A stretch of DNA of 10,657 nt from JBOHUX01 sp050734915 (GCA_050734915.1 JBOHUX010000072.1:1-10657), one strand, 5' to 3'; shown: positions 1-5,876, counted from the first letter of the stretch. Program-made: numbers and translations. Notes: generated by a model from the letters alone, not told the origin.

Positions 1-76
1 GCTCGGCTACATGCCGCCCGCCGTCTTCGCGGCCGCGCTCGTCAACACGGAACCCTCATTGAGGGTGGATCACTAA
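1..76 (+). CDS. Possible 3' end of a transposase gene (partial)
   Basis: An open frame enters from the left edge (codons from base 2) and ends at TAA 74-76. The last residues read roughly LGYMPPAVFAAA followed by a short polar tail. A G-Y-x-x-P-A-x-F stretch near the C-terminus is typical of IS3-type DDE transposases (SLGY-x-x-PAEF). Only about 24 residues are visible, so the family is a guess, and no terminal inverted repeat can be confirmed without the other IS end. If right, the bases before the MerR gene are IS-derived. Confidence 0.25.
   Translation, partial: LGYMPPAVFAAALVNTEPSLRVDH
52..66. promoter_or_regulatory. 15-bp perfect palindrome upstream of the MerR gene
   Basis: ACCCTCA and TGAGGGT flank a single T, a perfect dyad about 75 bases before the MerR start. 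MerR-family operators often have arms of this kind, so it could be an autoregulatory site. It also lies inside the possible transposase tail and could be part of an IS end. No convincing -35/-10 pair with 19-20 base spacing surrounds it, unlike the dyad at 558-573. Confidence 0.3.
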
Positions 77-139
77 ATGGGGACCGGTCAACACCATGTG
101 CATATCGAAGGCCAAGGGATTGACCGACCGGACGGCCCG

Positions 140-1198
140 ATGACCACGATGACCATCGGAGCGCTGTCGCGCCGCACCGGTGTCCGGGTCAAGACGCTCC
201 GGGCCTATGAGGACCTGGGGCTGATCTACAACGTCGGACGCAGCCCGGGCAACTACCGGCTCTTCGGCGAGGAGGCCCTGTGGTGCGTCGAGATGGTGAC
301 GGGACTGCGAAAGCTCGGCCTCACCCTGGCCGAGATCCAAGAGCTCTCCGAGGTGTACCTCCACCGCGACGAGCCGCTCGGCCCCCGGTTGGCCGACCTG
401 CTGGCAGCGGTGAGGACCCGTACCGAGACGCGCATCGCCGAGTTCCGATACCGCGTGGAGTGCATTGACCAGTTGGAACGCGACCACGCACCCGAACTGG
501 CCGGCCATGCCGAAATGCCCGACGACAGGCGGGGGTATCGCCTGAAGGGGCTTGACTCTCCCCCCGGGGGGAGGCCGTACGGTGCGGATATGCGGCGCAT
601 CGGACCGATTGGAACCTGGAGTCGGGTGGTGCTCGGAGCCGGACTGGTGGTGGTCGGCTCCCTCGGTACCATCCGCCCATCGGGTGTTGCCTGGTATCAG
701 GTGGTGGCCGGCCTGGTGGCGCTACCCGTGCTCATGGTGGGCTTCGGTTTGGTCGTAGGCCACTACCGGTCCCGTCCCCTTCGGCTCACCGGACCGTTGG
801 GCACGGGCATCAACTGCGCGGTGATCATCGCCCTGTCGACCAACCATGTCACCGGGCCGCCCGTCGAGATTTTCTACGGCGCCAGCCTGCTCGCCGCGGC
901 GTGGCGAGGGCAACCGGGATGCGAGGCTACCGTGATCTCCAACCTGTTGCTCGGCCGGGACGACCAGGTTGGCTGCCCCCTGCTCTCGCCCATCGATCAC
1001 GCGGAGCGCCGCCGTGGTCAATACGTCGGCCCGCTGTTGGCGGAGCACGACGGCACGGTCGTAGTGGACGTCGGCGGGGGTGTGGACCAGTCGACGGCGG
1101 GGGAGTTGGAGCAGCCCGTCAGCGCGCAGAGGCCGAAGAAGGCGGCGACCCCCACCGCTCCACCCGGGCGGCTGACGGCCAGACGGCCACAGTCATGA
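140..1198 (+). CDS. MerR-family regulator read in frame into a membrane domain
   Basis: Residues 1-75 from ATG 140 form a MerR DNA-binding domain: a helix-turn-helix (TIGALSRRTGVRVKTLRAYE), then GLI, the wing with GNYRLF, and a second helix pair around LRKLGLTLAEIQEL. Residues 85-125 look like the dimerising coiled coil. MerR proteins of this size normally end near residue 140, but here the frame continues without a stop into a four-helix membrane domain (from residue 151) with a paired-cysteine motif, for 352 residues in all. ATG 77 also opens the frame and has a GAGGGTGG ribosome-binding-like stretch, but it adds 21 residues before the conserved start; ATG 149 is a further option. It may be a true fusion, or two genes joined by loss of a stop; an internal MerR-type promoter at 552-583 argues that the second part is also expressed alone. 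The last 60 residues are low-complexity and probably not conserved. The effector is unknown. Confidence 0.7.
   Translation: MTTMTIGALSRRTGVRVKTLRAYEDLGLIYNVGRSPGNYRLFGEEALWCVEMVTGLRKLGLTLAEIQELSEVYLHRDEPLGPRLADLLAAVRTRTETRIAEFRYRVECIDQLERDHAPELAGHAEMPDDRRGYRLKGLDSPPGGRPYGADMRRIGPIGTWSRVVLGAGLVVVGSLGTIRPSGVAWYQVVAGLVALPVLMVGFGLVVGHYRSRPLRLTGPLGTGINCAVIIALSTNHVTGPPVEIFYGASLLAAAWRGQPGCEATVISNLLLGRDDQVGCPLLSPIDHAERRRGQYVGPLLAEHDGTVVVDVGGGVDQSTAGELEQPVSAQRPKKAATPTAPPGRLTARRPQS
552..583 (+). promoter_or_regulatory. MerR-type promoter with 16-bp operator dyad
   Basis: TTGACT (552-557) and TACGGT (578-583) are separated by 20 bases, the over-long spacing typical of MerR-activated promoters. The spacer holds a perfect palindrome, CTCCCCCCGGGGGGAG (558-573), centred close to the middle of the spacer, as in promoters that MerR proteins untwist. 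The predicted transcript start, about 7 bases after the -10 box, falls on ATG 590, giving a leaderless message for the membrane protein. The whole site lies inside the open frame that begins at 140. Confidence 0.65.
590..1198 (+). CDS. Four-helix membrane protein with paired-cysteine motif (internal start)
   Basis: Starting at ATG 590 this gives 202 residues. Hydrophobic segments at about 11-28, 35-57, 72-84 and 93-105 suggest four membrane helices. They are followed by a conserved-looking motif, PGCEATVISNLLLGRDDQ then VGCPLLSPID (Cys 111 and Cys 129), which could bind a metal or form a redox pair. I recognise the pattern from uncharacterised small membrane proteins of high-GC bacteria, but know no function. 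The conserved part ends near residue 142 (about base 1015); the remaining 60 residues are low-complexity and may be read-through after loss of the natural stop. The MerR-type promoter just upstream, with its start point on this ATG, makes this a likely target of the MerR protein in the same frame. Confidence 0.5.
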   Translation: MRRIGPIGTWSRVVLGAGLVVVGSLGTIRPSGVAWYQVVAGLVALPVLMVGFGLVVGHYRSRPLRLTGPLGTGINCAVIIALSTNHVTGPPVEIFYGASLLAAAWRGQPGCEATVISNLLLGRDDQVGCPLLSPIDHAERRRGQYVGPLLAEHDGTVVVDVGGGVDQSTAGELEQPVSAQRPKKAATPTAPPGRLTARRPQS

Positions 1199-1272
1199 AC
1201 GGCAAATGGAGGGCGAGCAGCCAGCCGCATTCGATCCACCGGGCAAGGGAGCGGCTGCTGCGCGAGATGCAC
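1018..1272 (-). CDS. Possible truncated small lipoprotein
   Basis: The minus strand encodes up to 84 residues with an arginine-containing start, a hydrophobic stretch GVAAFFGLCA and a lipobox-like L-T-G-C, followed by a Ser/Thr/Pro-rich segment (STPPPTSTTT), the usual layout of an actinobacterial lipoprotein. It stops after only about 45 mature residues and lies antisense to the unconserved tail of the frame ending at 1198. There is no clear ribosome-binding site. It may be the front of a lipoprotein gene cut by rearrangement, or a chance reading. Confidence 0.2.
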   Translation of the reverse strand: MHLAQQPLPCPVDRMRLAARPPFAVHDCGRLAVSRPGGAVGVAAFFGLCALTGCSNSPAVDWSTPPPTSTTTVPSCSANSGPTY

Positions 1273-1293
1273 ACGGCTCGCCCAGATGTCGAG

Positions 1294-1677
1294 TTATGGG
1301 TCATTCGGTGATGTTGTCGAGGAAGCACCAGACGAATCGTCTGCGGGCCCGTCTCGCCAGCTTGACAGCCTCCAGAGCGCTCTCGGGGACAGGTGAGTGG
1401 CACCCACCAGGAATGCTGCCGCGAAGACGAGGTCGACAGGCACCAGCCCGAAACGCCCGGTCGCAGCCGCGGTGACCGCGTCAAGAGCTTGGATGACGGC
1501 GGTGAGAACCATGAGTGCACCCAAGGGTCGCCGCGCCCGCGCGCCCAGCCCAGCAAGGAGAAGGATCGCCATCGCGATATTGCGGGTGAAGAAGTAGTCG
1601 GCATAATTGCGTCCTGCCGAGTTGAGGTGCTCGCCCGCAGGATGGAGAGCCAGGATCCCACCCGTGGCGGTGAGCAC
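1294..1677 (-). CDS. Small multi-pass membrane protein (DUF4267-like)
   Basis: From GTG 1677 this gives 127 residues with hydrophobic helices around NIAMAILLLAGLG, LGALMVLTAVIQALDAVTAA and VPVDLVFAAAFLVGA. The R-N-Y-A-D-Y-F-x-x-R-N stretch before the second helix and the D in the third recall DUF4267-like proteins of unknown function. The frame stays open to about 1813 and encodes another helix upstream (AWPWWLVLLVVLGAVL), so GTG 1677 probably truncates the protein. No ATG, GTG or TTG exists in that extension. A CTG at 1765-1767 overlaps the stop of the preceding DUF998 gene as CTGA, with an AGGA-containing stretch just before it. The two genes are therefore probably co-transcribed and translationally coupled. 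The C-terminal 25 residues are polar. Confidence 0.6.
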   Translation of the reverse strand: MLTATGGILALHPAGEHLNSAGRNYADYFFTRNIAMAILLLAGLGARARRPLGALMVLTAVIQALDAVTAAATGRFGLVPVDLVFAAAFLVGATHLSPRALWRLSSWRDGPADDSSGASSTTSPNDP

Positions 1678-1763
1678 GGCGCCGAGTACGACGAGCAGTA
1701 CCAGCCACCAAGGCCACGCGCTTGTTGTCTCGCGATTGCCGGTCCGCTGAGTGGTGGTCGAGA

Positions 1764-2552
1764 TCAGAGAGCTCGCATCCTGTCCACGAGTGGTGCTGTG
1801 GCGGACAGGCGGGCATCACGCGTCAGCAGTCGGCCGACGAAGCTAATGGTGAATGCCAAGGCGGTGATCGACGCGAGCTTCTCGAACAACCCGCCGAGGC
1901 CGTGATCCATGGTGGCGCCGAACGCGCCAAGAAGGACCACCATGAGGGCCCCGGCGAGAGCGGCGAAGAGGCTCCAGGCTCGCCAGCGCGGCTCCTGGTG
2001 CAAGCGCCAGGTCAGTACGAACATGCCGGCGATCGTCACACCGAGACTGACAACGGCGGCCAGATTGTGGATCTGTGCATGCAACGTCGCGCTGGCTGGA
2101 GCGGCGATCCCAGGCGGGAAGCCCAGCCCGGGGTCTTGGCTGAAGATTCCGGCTGCGATCAGCATGAGTCCCGCAATGACCTTGAGTCGCGGGTACCACA
2201 TGGCACCTCCGCCGGGTGCCAGGGTGGCGCGCCAGCCAATCGCCGAACAGCAGGTGAGGACGCCGAAGAGGATGAAGTTGGTGACCTGTACCCACCCGCC
2301 CGGTCCGAGGCTCAAGGCGCTCATCGGCTGCCGCAACGTGCCGTACCCAGGTCGGAACAGTCCGTCGATCAGGAAGGTCGCGTTGAACAGGGCTGAGCCG
2401 GCCAGGCCAGCGGCCAGCAGACATCGATGGACGGGGGAGTTGCCGACGACGCGCAACCGCGGGAGCGGCCCCCGTCCCAGCCGGATGTCGGTGCCGGCAC
2501 CCCGATGATGGTCAGGTCGTCCCACGCCTTGCTGGTTGGTCGTCACGGTCAC
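1764..2552 (-). CDS. DUF998 family membrane protein
   Basis: From GTG 2552 (GTGACCGTGACG) this gives 262 residues with six predicted membrane helices at about 43-66, 87-106, 119-139, 160-183, 190-210 and 221-243. After helix 1 comes G-Y-G-x-L-R-Q-P-M-S-A-L-S-L-G-P-G-G-W-V-Q, then N-F; the S-x-L-x-x-G-x-x-G-W-x-Q and N-F pattern is characteristic of DUF998. The family's function is not known. Starts further upstream (ATG 2609, or up to 2843) are unlikely, since they lie at or before the probable promoter at 2596-2626; a transcript beginning near 2589 leaves GTG 2552 as the first good start. It is transcribed divergently from the TetR gene and followed by a second membrane-protein gene, so both are likely TetR targets. 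Confidence 0.8.
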   Translation of the reverse strand: MTVTTNQQGVGRPDHHRGAGTDIRLGRGPLPRLRVVGNSPVHRCLLAAGLAGSALFNATFLIDGLFRPGYGTLRQPMSALSLGPGGWVQVTNFILFGVLTCCSAIGWRATLAPGGGAMWYPRLKVIAGLMLIAAGIFSQDPGLGFPPGIAAPASATLHAQIHNLAAVVSLGVTIAGMFVLTWRLHQEPRWRAWSLFAALAGALMVVLLGAFGATMDHGLGGLFEKLASITALAFTISFVGRLLTRDARLSATAPLVDRMRAL

Positions 2553-2595
2553 CGGACTCGTTCCTGACGACGGCTTGCAGTCGCCATACACCCGT

Positions 2596-2636
2596 AGCCT
2601 AACATCCATTGCGCTACAGTTGTCAACTGAAGTTGA
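2596..2636. promoter_or_regulatory. Divergent promoter/operator between TetR and DUF998 genes
   Basis: Two overlapping palindromes share a half-site: CAGTTG-T-CAACTG (2617-2629) and TCAACT-GA-AGTTGA (2623-2636), giving half-sites in the order AGTTG, CAACT, AGTTG. On the minus strand TTGACA (2626-2621) and TAGGCT (2601-2596) form a -35/-10 pair with a 19-base spacer for the DUF998 gene. On the plus strand TACAGT (2615-2620) could be the -10 box of the TetR gene. A repressor bound here would cover both, the usual arrangement for an autoregulated TetR gene. Confidence 0.6.
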
Positions 2637-2658
2637 AGGGTTGCCCGAGAAGAGGCGC

Positions 2659-3330
2659 ATGAGCCCGTCGCATACCGGTACCCGGCCTGCTGGACAGGCC
2701 CGCCGGCGCAACAACCCCCGTGGAGAGGGTGCTCGGCTCCGGGATGATCTCGTCGATGCGGCGTGCGCTCTGCTCACCGAGACGGGCGATGCCGGCCAGC
2801 TGTCCATTCGTGCTGTTGCGGCCAAAACCGGGGTCGCCGCCACGTCGGTCTACTTACACTTCGCTGACCTTGACGAGATCAGGGTGGCCGTCGCCGAACG
2901 GTCCTTCGCAGACCTGGCCACGGCCCGCGAGGCCGCGGTCACCGGCCTCGATGATCCGTGCGCCGTTCTCGTAGCCCGCTGCCTTGCCTACGCCCACTTC
3001 GGTCTGTCCCACCCCGGTCAGTACCGGCTGATGTTCGGCGCCGCTTTGCCTGCGACCGTCTTCGCCCGCTTCTATAACGCCACCGGTTCGGCGAGCCGCG
3101 GTGCCTACGAATCGATGACCGACGCCATACAGCGTTGCCAACAAGCCAGAGCGGGCCATGATGACGCCGACCCGGTTCTGCTCGCGGCCATCCTCTGGCC
3201 AGCGCTGCACGGCCAGGTCCTCCTCCGACTAGACAGACCCGACTTCCCCCGTCCAGCCCTCGACGATGTAATCACCGAAACCGTCCACCGCCTCCTCGGC
3301 TTCCACCGAATCGAGAGGAGGGGGAATTGA
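2659..3330 (+). CDS. TetR/AcrR-family transcriptional regulator
   Basis: From ATG 2659 this gives 223 residues. Residues 28-75 form the TetR DNA-binding domain: helix 1 LRDDLVDAACALLTE, then the helix-turn-helix LSIRAVAAKTGVAATSVYLHF and LDEIRVAVAE. The rest is the ligand-binding half; L-S-H-P-G-Q-Y-R-L-M-F-G near residue 115 is typical of the WHG-type C-terminal domain (TetR_C_33). The frame is open from 2536, but AGAAGAGG at 2648-2655 and the operator/promoter at 2596-2636 favour ATG 2659. It likely represses itself and the divergent DUF998 gene. The ligand cannot be read from sequence. Its stop is followed at once by the GTG of a broken downstream gene. Confidence 0.85.
   Translation: MSPSHTGTRPAGQARRRNNPRGEGARLRDDLVDAACALLTETGDAGQLSIRAVAAKTGVAATSVYLHFADLDEIRVAVAERSFADLATAREAAVTGLDDPCAVLVARCLAYAHFGLSHPGQYRLMFGAALPATVFARFYNATGSASRGAYESMTDAIQRCQQARAGHDDADPVLLAAILWPALHGQVLLRLDRPDFPRPALDDVITETVHRLLGFHRIERRGN
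3316..3321 (+). promoter_or_regulatory. Strong ribosome-binding site at the end of the TetR gene
   Basis: AGGAGG, extended by three more G, lies nine bases before GTG 3331, which directly follows the TetR stop (TGAGTG). It is the strongest Shine-Dalgarno sequence seen in the left part and marks 3331 as a former or real start. Confidence 0.6.
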
Positions 3331-3606
3331 GTGGTCGACGAAGACGGCCCGATGAGCGCCCTCCCGGCGACAACGCCGGCGAGCAAAACTGTCCTGCAGA
3401 AGAGATCCCCAGGCGCCGTCGGGGCCCGGGCGCTGATCGCGTTCGACCGAAGAGCCCTGTAGGTCGCCGCCGCGCTGTTCGCCGTCCTCATGGCGCTGTC
3501 GGCGTTGTATGCCCGCACGGTTGACCTCCTTCATCCGGGACTTGTCGTCCCCAGTGTTGAGGTGTCCACCGAAGCGGGTCAACTCCAAACTCCGGACAAG
3601 CACCGT
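3331..3606 (+). pseudogene. Uncharacterised TetR-coupled gene interrupted by in-frame TAG
   Basis: GTG 3331 has a strong ribosome-binding site and abuts the TetR stop, but the frame is cut by TAG at 3460-3462 after 43 codons. On either side the reading looks coding: GARALIAFDRRAL, the stop, then VAAALFAVLMALSALYA, which would be one membrane helix with a basic cytoplasmic flank. The same frame continues through HPGLVVPSVEVSTEAGQ, and its coding character fades around 3600; the next stop is at 3727-3729. The stop could come from one change in CAG or TGG. I do not recognise the family. It may be a decayed gene, or a 43-residue peptide. Confidence 0.45.
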
Positions 3607-3637
3607 ATCGACCCTCGGGCCGCCCGCCACGATCTGC

Positions 3638-4279
3638 TCAACGAGCCTCCGTTCCGGGACACTGGTGCGTGGCGGCGATCGCGAGGACGGACACCTGCCC
3701 GTGCAGCCGTGGGACCGTTCGCTCAGTGACCACGCCCAGCCCGGCCGACGCCAGCATGGCTCCCAAAGACTCCCGCTCGGGGAAGCGTTTCATCCGCAGC
3801 AGCATCCGGACGTAGCGCATGAGTCCGGTGGCGAGGAAGTCGGCGAGCAGCCAGCGGCCGCCCGGCGTCAACACCCGGGCGACCTCGGCGACCGCTTTCG
3901 CCTGGTCGCCCCAGTGGTGGAAGGTCAGCGTGCTGAAAACGAGGTCGAAGCGGCCGTCCGGGAACGGGAGGTGCTCCGCGCGGGCATGCTGGAAGCGGAT
4001 GGAGGTTCTCTCCCGTGCCGATGCCTGGGCCTGCCGCACCATCCCGGGCGCGGCGTCGACGCCAACCAGCTCGGCGCCAGGAAAGCGAGCCTCGGCCGAC
4101 ATCAAGAGGCGCCCGGTACCGCATCCAACGTCGAGGATCGCACCCGGTCGCGGGACCTCGGCCTGGGCCAGGTCAAGCAGCGTCCGCTGCACGGGGTCGA
4201 AGATGACCCGCTGCATCCAGTGGCAGTCGTAGGTCTCCGCCCAGCGGTCGAATCGCTCGACATCGCGGCTCCCCCCCAT
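3638..4279 (-). CDS. Class I SAM-dependent methyltransferase
   Basis: From ATG 4279 this gives 213 residues, a compact Methyltransf_11-type enzyme. Motif I is ILDVGCGTGRLL (48-59), the acidic residue for the ribose is Asp 75 in LVGVD, and motifs after it include EHLPFPDGRFDLVFSTLTFHH (in pieces at 102-122) and V-L-T-P-G-G-R-W (137-143). The N-terminal F-D-R-W-A-x-x-Y-D is common in methyltransferases acting on small molecules or lipids. The substrate cannot be told. A TTG at 4312 would add 11 residues, but the -10-like TACGAT at 4291-4286 places the transcript start on ATG 4279. It lies convergent to the broken gene at 3331-3606 and has no operon partner close by. Confidence 0.85.
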   Translation of the reverse strand: MGGSRDVERFDRWAETYDCHWMQRVIFDPVQRTLLDLAQAEVPRPGAILDVGCGTGRLLMSAEARFPGAELVGVDAAPGMVRQAQASARERTSIRFQHARAEHLPFPDGRFDLVFSTLTFHHWGDQAKAVAEVARVLTPGGRWLLADFLATGLMRYVRMLLRMKRFPERESLGAMLASAGLGVVTERTVPRLHGQVSVLAIAATHQCPGTEAR

Positions 4280-4285
4280 CGCCCC

Positions 4286-4312
4286 ATCGTATGCAATTGC
4301 GGACGCTTTCAA
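4286..4312 (-). promoter_or_regulatory. Candidate promoter of the methyltransferase gene
   Basis: On the minus strand TTGAAA (4312-4307) and TACGAT (4291-4286) are separated by 15 bases. The expected transcript start is at or next to ATG 4279, so the message would be leaderless. The short spacer lowers confidence. Confidence 0.3.
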
Positions 4313-4528
4313 GAGGGACTTGACACGCCGGGGCGTTCAGTGTCGCCTCGGTAGCGCTCCGGAGCCCGGACGGCCAGGGAGGGATCGAAAACATCGGTGA
4401 GCGAGATGCGGGTGGCTTCTCAGACGAGGCGGGGGGCCTCACCTCGAGACCGGCGCCTTCGCAGCGTTCACCCAGCTGATGACGAATCGGAGGGTGGCGT
4501 CCAACCAAGGGGCATTCCTCAGAGGCTG

Positions 4529-4885
4529 TCAGGTCCCGGCGCAGACCCTCCAGGCCTCGGCGATCGCGGCCCTGAGCACATTTCCCGTCACGACCTCGAG
4601 CTTGATCAGCACGGCCGGGTAGCCGCGGAAGTGTTCGATGTCGAGGAACCCTTCGGGCGGATCCATCATCAGCACGTCCTTCTCCTCCAGGTTGGCCACC
4701 CGGACCGCGAGCAGCGGGCCTTCGGGAGGCGGCCGGTCGCCAAGGCGTCTTAGGTCCGCCTTGCTGAGCGGCCTCTCCCAGGCGAATCCCTTGCCGGCGA
4801 CGGACCAGGTGCGGTTGCCCCAGCGCGTGCCCTCGGTGACGCCTGGGAACGTGAGGGCGATCTCCGCGGCGTCCTCGATGTTCAA
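4529..4885 (-). CDS. MmcQ/YjbR family protein
   Basis: This gives 118 residues, full length for the family. Family-like features are the opening E-I-A-L-T-F-P-G-V-x-E-G, then W-G-N-R-T-W-S-V-A-G-K-G-F-A (about 22-35) and the C-terminal R-G-Y-P-A-V-L-I-K-L-E (about 86-96). MmcQ/YjbR proteins have a CyaY-like fold and are suggested to bind DNA, but their role is unknown. The start is TTG 4885, overlapping the TGA of the preceding DUF6194 gene as TTGA; no ATG or GTG fits, so translation is probably coupled. The 250 bases between this gene and the methyltransferase hold no feature I can support. Confidence 0.8.
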   Translation of the reverse strand: MNIEDAAEIALTFPGVTEGTRWGNRTWSVAGKGFAWERPLSKADLRRLGDRPPPEGPLLAVRVANLEEKDVLMMDPPEGFLDIEHFRGYPAVLIKLEVVTGNVLRAAIAEAWRVCAGT

Positions 4886-5322
4886 GCTGAGCGCGACCGG
4901 CGCCGGTGGGCGCGGGCGAGGCGCTCGTGGCTCTCGCCGATGAGCGACTTGACCTGCTCCTCGAAGGTCCGCCGGCTCGGGTTCAGCACCGAGACCCAGA
5001 GCTCTTTCGCGTACACCGGGTGTGGGAGGATCCGGTCGAGCGCCGCGTAATCGGGCTCCTCCATGCCCCCGAGCAATCGTTGGAAGGTCTCCTTGCGGGT
5101 GGCGATGTTGAGTCGGAACACGCCCGGCCGAGCCAGCTTGGAGGGCTCTCCGAGGTCGTGCTCGTCGGTGGTGACGATGGTGGCGAAGTTCGGCCAGTGG
5201 CTCTCGCCGAGGGAGAAGAAGGTGGCTCCCATCGCGGAGGCAGTCACGGTGTCCGGGTAGGCGGCCCTGATCCAGTCCGTGATCTCATCCGGGCCCGGGT
5301 CTTCGGCCTCCAGAGCCATCAC
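4882..5322 (-). CDS. DUF6194 family protein
   Basis: This gives 146 residues from GTG 5322, or 145 from the adjacent ATG 5319. The whole length matches the DUF6194 pattern: D-E-I-T-D-W-I near the start, FFSLGESHWPNFATIVTTDE, then PGVFRLNIATRKETF, and HPVYAKELWVSVLNPS near the C-terminus. Such proteins are small, soluble, found mainly in actinobacteria and uncharacterised. The gene overlaps the MmcQ/YjbR-like gene by four bases, so they form an operon. A CAAGAT at 5334-5329 could be a -10 box that would start the transcript at GTG 5322. The gap 5323-5491 holds nothing else I can support. Confidence 0.8.
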   Translation of the reverse strand: MMALEAEDPGPDEITDWIRAAYPDTVTASAMGATFFSLGESHWPNFATIVTTDEHDLGEPSKLARPGVFRLNIATRKETFQRLLGGMEEPDYAALDRILPHPVYAKELWVSVLNPSRRTFEEQVKSLIGESHERLARAHRRRSRSA

Positions 5323-5491
5323 CGATCAATCTTGAGTTGACTGGGTCTCGCGCATCAAGGGTCGGCACTGACGGGCCGATCCACCTTCAGGTGCGATCTC
5401 GCTCATCCGACCCTGCGCGAGCGGCGGCGACGTGGCGGCGCGATCAGGCCGGCGGCCCGCACGGTCCACCTGTCTCGACCCGTCGACCCGA

Positions 5492-5833
5492 TCAGCCGTC
5501 GAGGGCGGCGCGCACCAGGTCGCGGAGCTCGCCGTCGGGGATGGTGGCGGCGTCCTCTGGCCGCAGCTGGATCGTCCCCTTGCCCGTCCTCAGCTCGGAA
5601 TGACGGTCGATGAAGCCGCCGTCTCTGCCCTGCCCCCAGCCGTAGATCGAAACCCCGTGCTTCCACACGCCGACGAAGAGCTGGCGGCGGCCGACCCTGT
5701 AGGTGGGGACCTGGTAGGAGAGCACCACAGTGGCGTCGGGGCACGTCTCGAGGACCAGCCGGTGGATGCGGTCGAACAAGGGCCGGTACTCGGGAGCGAT
5801 GGCGTCGATGTAGGTCCGCACGGCGTCGTCCAT
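5492..5833 (-). CDS. DUF1801 domain protein
   Basis: From ATG 5833 this gives 113 residues. The motif series PLFDRIHRLVLETCPDA, then S-Y-Q-V-P-T-Y-R and LFVGVWKHGVSIYGW matches the DUF1801 (YdhG-like) domain, a small frataxin-like fold of unknown function. C-terminally it has the usual K-G-T-I-Q-L-x-P. The open frame extends in the same phase to 6025, but the upstream part belongs to a different, damaged gene (see 5877-6204). GGAGG sits only one base before ATG 5833, too close for a normal ribosome-binding site. No promoter is obvious; a 13-bp inverted repeat, AGGCA-GGC-TGCCT, lies at 5860-5872. Confidence 0.8.
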   Translation of the reverse strand: MDDAVRTYIDAIAPEYRPLFDRIHRLVLETCPDATVVLSYQVPTYRVGRRQLFVGVWKHGVSIYGWGQGRDGGFIDRHSELRTGKGTIQLRPEDAATIPDGELRDLVRAALDG

Positions 5834-5876
5834 GCCTCCACATTCTGATCGCCCGCAGAAGGCAGGCTGCCTGACC

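Noticed and set aside
41..94. Direct repeat GTCAACAC at 41-48 and 87-94
   Set aside because: Eight bases is too short to support a target-site duplication or IS boundary without knowing the other end.
1199..1293. Search for a terminator between the convergent genes ending at 1198 and 1294
   Set aside because: GGCGAGC and GCTCGCC can pair, but the loop would be more than 50 bases and no T-tract follows.
1722..2396. Plus-strand open frame (224 codons) opposite the DUF998 gene
   Set aside because: Hydrophilic, repetitive Glu/Gly/Arg composition without a motif; the minus strand encodes six regular membrane helices.
3105..3518. Minus-strand frame beginning GTG 3518 with a good AAGGAGG six bases upstream
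   Set aside because: The ribosome-binding match is striking, but the product has no domain motif and most of it lies antisense to the well-supported TetR gene. The plus-strand reading there looks more coding.
5860..5872. 13-bp inverted repeat AGGCA-GGC-TGCCT upstream of the DUF1801 gene
   Set aside because: Short, in GC-rich remnant coding sequence, without T-tract or promoter boxes at a sensible distance; noted only in the DUF1801 entry.
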